This document shows, one piece after another, positions 6,906 through 8,321 of a stretch of DNA of 8,321 bases (position 1 is its first letter; every line of letters starts with the position of its first letter). The notes beneath the pieces are model-generated. The model made no database searches, was not told the origin of the DNA, and saw nothing but the letters and a program-made list of their open reading frames with translations. Origin of the DNA: Candidatus Mediterraneibacter colneyensis. GTDB lineage: Bacteria > Bacillota > Clostridia > Lachnospirales > Lachnospiraceae. The stretch lies in NCBI GenBank assembly GCA_019114745.1, contig DXEY01000084.1, forward strand, positions 1 to 8,321. The letters are read 5' to 3'. The position numbers and the translations under genes were made by a program.

Positions 6906-8312
6906 TCACTTTCTGGAAATGACCAGATCATTGATATCGGCAATCTCCGTCCTCACAACGCCGTCCGACATGGAAACCTGATATGGAAATTCTTCATTTC
7001 CCGCGTAAAGCATTGCCGCCGCATACATAAGCGCCTCTTCCTTTGTGCGGATCTTTTTCTCTCTGAGGCTGAACTGCCGTGCACTTCCAAGCTTAACATC
7101 AAGGAAATCGCCGACTCGTTCCACAGAGTAACGGTTGGGCGCGCTGCGGAACAGTTCCTCTGTCTGAAGACTCTTTTCCTCCTCGGAGAGTTCCTCGTTT
7201 AAAAGCCCGATGTTCAATCCTTCATTTTTCAATCTCTGTCTCTTTTCAAAAGATTTGTATCCCACATATTTCTGGCTGGTGATCCGGGCACAGTCCGACA
7301 CCCGTTCCATTGCCTCCTGCTGCCGCTCTTCGTCAAAGTCCTTCACCGTGTTCAGGAAATCATTGATCACTGCTTCCAGACGCATGCTATTGCTCGCCAT
7401 GAGCATGATCCTCGTATTTGCCAGATTATAATAATTGTTGATCCTGGTATCAATCAGTTCCATATTATCCTCGTATTCCACCTTCAGGAAATAGTCGAGT
7501 TCTGAAAAATACTGTTCTACACGCTGCTCCGCCTCCTCATAGGAAAGTTCGAGCTTCTCCGCGCACTCGAACACCATTTTCTCAAAGAGCCCGCCATCCC
7601 TGAGCATACGAAGCCTGCTCTTGATAAAAGAAAGCTGGGTGGGGATCAGTCCGTTATTTTTGATAAAAAAGTACTCGTTGAAAAAGCGGTCCAGCATCTC
7701 GTCTTTCATAATAAACTGTCCGAAACTATTCATATCCTGAAATACAATGACAGCTTTCATGATCGTAGAGATACTGTCCTTTAAATCGGTCAGTTCATTT
7801 TTCAGCTCTGTTTCGTTGTCGATCATCGGGAGCAGTATATTGCTGTACGGCCTTTCCCTGCGCACAGAATCCTCGTCAAATGCCGATTTCATGATCTCAT
7901 ACATAGAGAATATGCGGTTTGACATCGTTCCCTGCCCGGTCCGCTCCGTCATTTTCCGGAGGAAATCCATCACTCTCCGGCAGTCAACGGCAATATTCGC
8001 CACATACTCGCCGTTTCGTCCGATCTCGCGGGGCAGAAGCCACCCGCACTCCCGGAACAGCGCCAGGATCTCTGACGCCTGAAGTTCGCTCTCCTGCTCC
8101 TCCGGCTGATCTGGCTTCTCTTCCACAGCTCTCCTGATCCCCGAATTTTTCAAATAAAGCGTGATACTGTCTCTTGCATCCGCCTCATAGAGCACAGGCA
8201 GTTCCTTCGCCCTGTCGATCAGGATCTGGATGCAGTCGTAATAGACTCTCCGGTATTTTGATGTCAGTGGTTTAAAGAATGCATCATTCTTAATATAATC
8301 AAAAAAGTTCAA
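6906..8312 (-). CDS. jetA: Wadjet kleisin subunit JetA (5' end at window edge)
   Basis: 468-residue protein matching the JetA family of Wadjet systems (N-terminus NFFDYIKNDAFFKPLTSKYRRVYYDCIQIL is the typical opening as recalled). JetA is the kleisin, comparable to MukF: its N-terminal winged-helix part dimerises and contacts JetC, and its C-terminal part binds the other head. Visible here: an N-terminal domain (1-60), an acidic Pro/Gln/Glu linker (about 64-78), a second globular segment (80-130), a long helical middle (about 160-365) with kleisin-like Glu/Lys/Arg helices, and a C-terminal domain (about 405-468). The first possible start is TTG at 8312; the frame is open to the window edge (codons for Glu-Lys-Gln precede it), no ribosome binding site is visible in the nine remaining bases, and one could lie just outside. 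The gene may therefore be slightly longer. First visible gene of the jet operon; its promoter is off-window. Confidence 0.87.
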   Translation of the reverse strand: MNFFDYIKNDAFFKPLTSKYRRVYYDCIQILIDRAKELPVLYEADARDSITLYLKNSGIRRAVEEKPDQPEEQESELQASEILALFRECGWLLPREIGRNGEYVANIAVDCRRVMDFLRKMTERTGQGTMSNRIFSMYEIMKSAFDEDSVRRERPYSNILLPMIDNETELKNELTDLKDSISTIMKAVIVFQDMNSFGQFIMKDEMLDRFFNEYFFIKNNGLIPTQLSFIKSRLRMLRDGGLFEKMVFECAEKLELSYEEAEQRVEQYFSELDYFLKVEYEDNMELIDTRINNYYNLANTRIMLMASNSMRLEAVINDFLNTVKDFDEERQQEAMERVSDCARITSQKYVGYKSFEKRQRLKNEGLNIGLLNEELSEEEKSLQTEELFRSAPNRYSVERVGDFLDVKLGSARQFSLREKKIRTKEEALMYAAAMLYAGNEEFPYQVSMSDGVVRTEIADINDLVISRK

Positions 8313-8321
8313 TTGTTTTTC

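Noticed and set aside
1..8321. CRISPR array, tRNA, insertion sequence or integrase
   Set aside because: Reading both strands showed no regularly spaced repeats, cloverleaf-like sequence, transposase or recombinase motifs. Almost all of the window is accounted for by seven genes.

Overview
The window carries two unrelated gene blocks, and every supported gene lies on the minus strand. Compact intergenic regions, purine-rich ribosome binding sites, GC content that looks moderate by eye and the protein families suggest an anaerobic Firmicute, most likely a Clostridia / Lachnospiraceae-type gut bacterium. This taxonomic call is inference; there is no rRNA or marker gene to test it.

Right block (1693-8312), read right to left: a four-gene operon jetA-jetB-jetC-jetD encoding a Wadjet (JetABCD) anti-plasmid system, an SMC-like condensin complex coupled to a topoisomerase VI-like nuclease. 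Overall form suggests the type III branch. Genes are tightly packed: a 12-nt gap between jetA and jetB, an 8-nt overlap jetB/jetC and a 20-nt overlap jetC/jetD. JetC has Walker A, an ABC-signature-like motif, Walker B, two long coiled-coil arms and a central hinge. JetD keeps the Glu and Asp-x-Asp Toprim residues expected for DNA cleavage. In this family JetA (kleisin) and JetB (KITE-like winged-helix protein) bridge the JetC heads. The complex extrudes DNA loops, recognises small closed circles and hands them to JetD for cutting. The system looks intact, but the extreme 5' end of jetA and its promoter are at or beyond the right edge.

Left block (177-1558), also right to left: three bacterial-microcompartment genes, eutS (circularly permuted shell protein), a second EutS/PduU-type shell protein with an N-terminal extension, and a EutP/PduV-type small GTPase. 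They form a self-contained transcription unit with a near-consensus promoter (TTGACA-17-TATGAT, 1619-1647) just upstream of eutS and a strong hairpin terminator (88-125) just after eutP. No signature enzyme is in view, so the compartment's substrate (ethanolamine, propanediol, choline or other glycyl-radical substrate) cannot be decided.

Left edge (1-87): an extended -10 promoter (44-52) on the minus strand suggests that another transcription unit, perhaps more of the microcompartment locus, begins just beyond the window. No tRNA, rRNA, CRISPR array, insertion sequence or integrase was seen. No gene-free stretch exceeds 300 bases.
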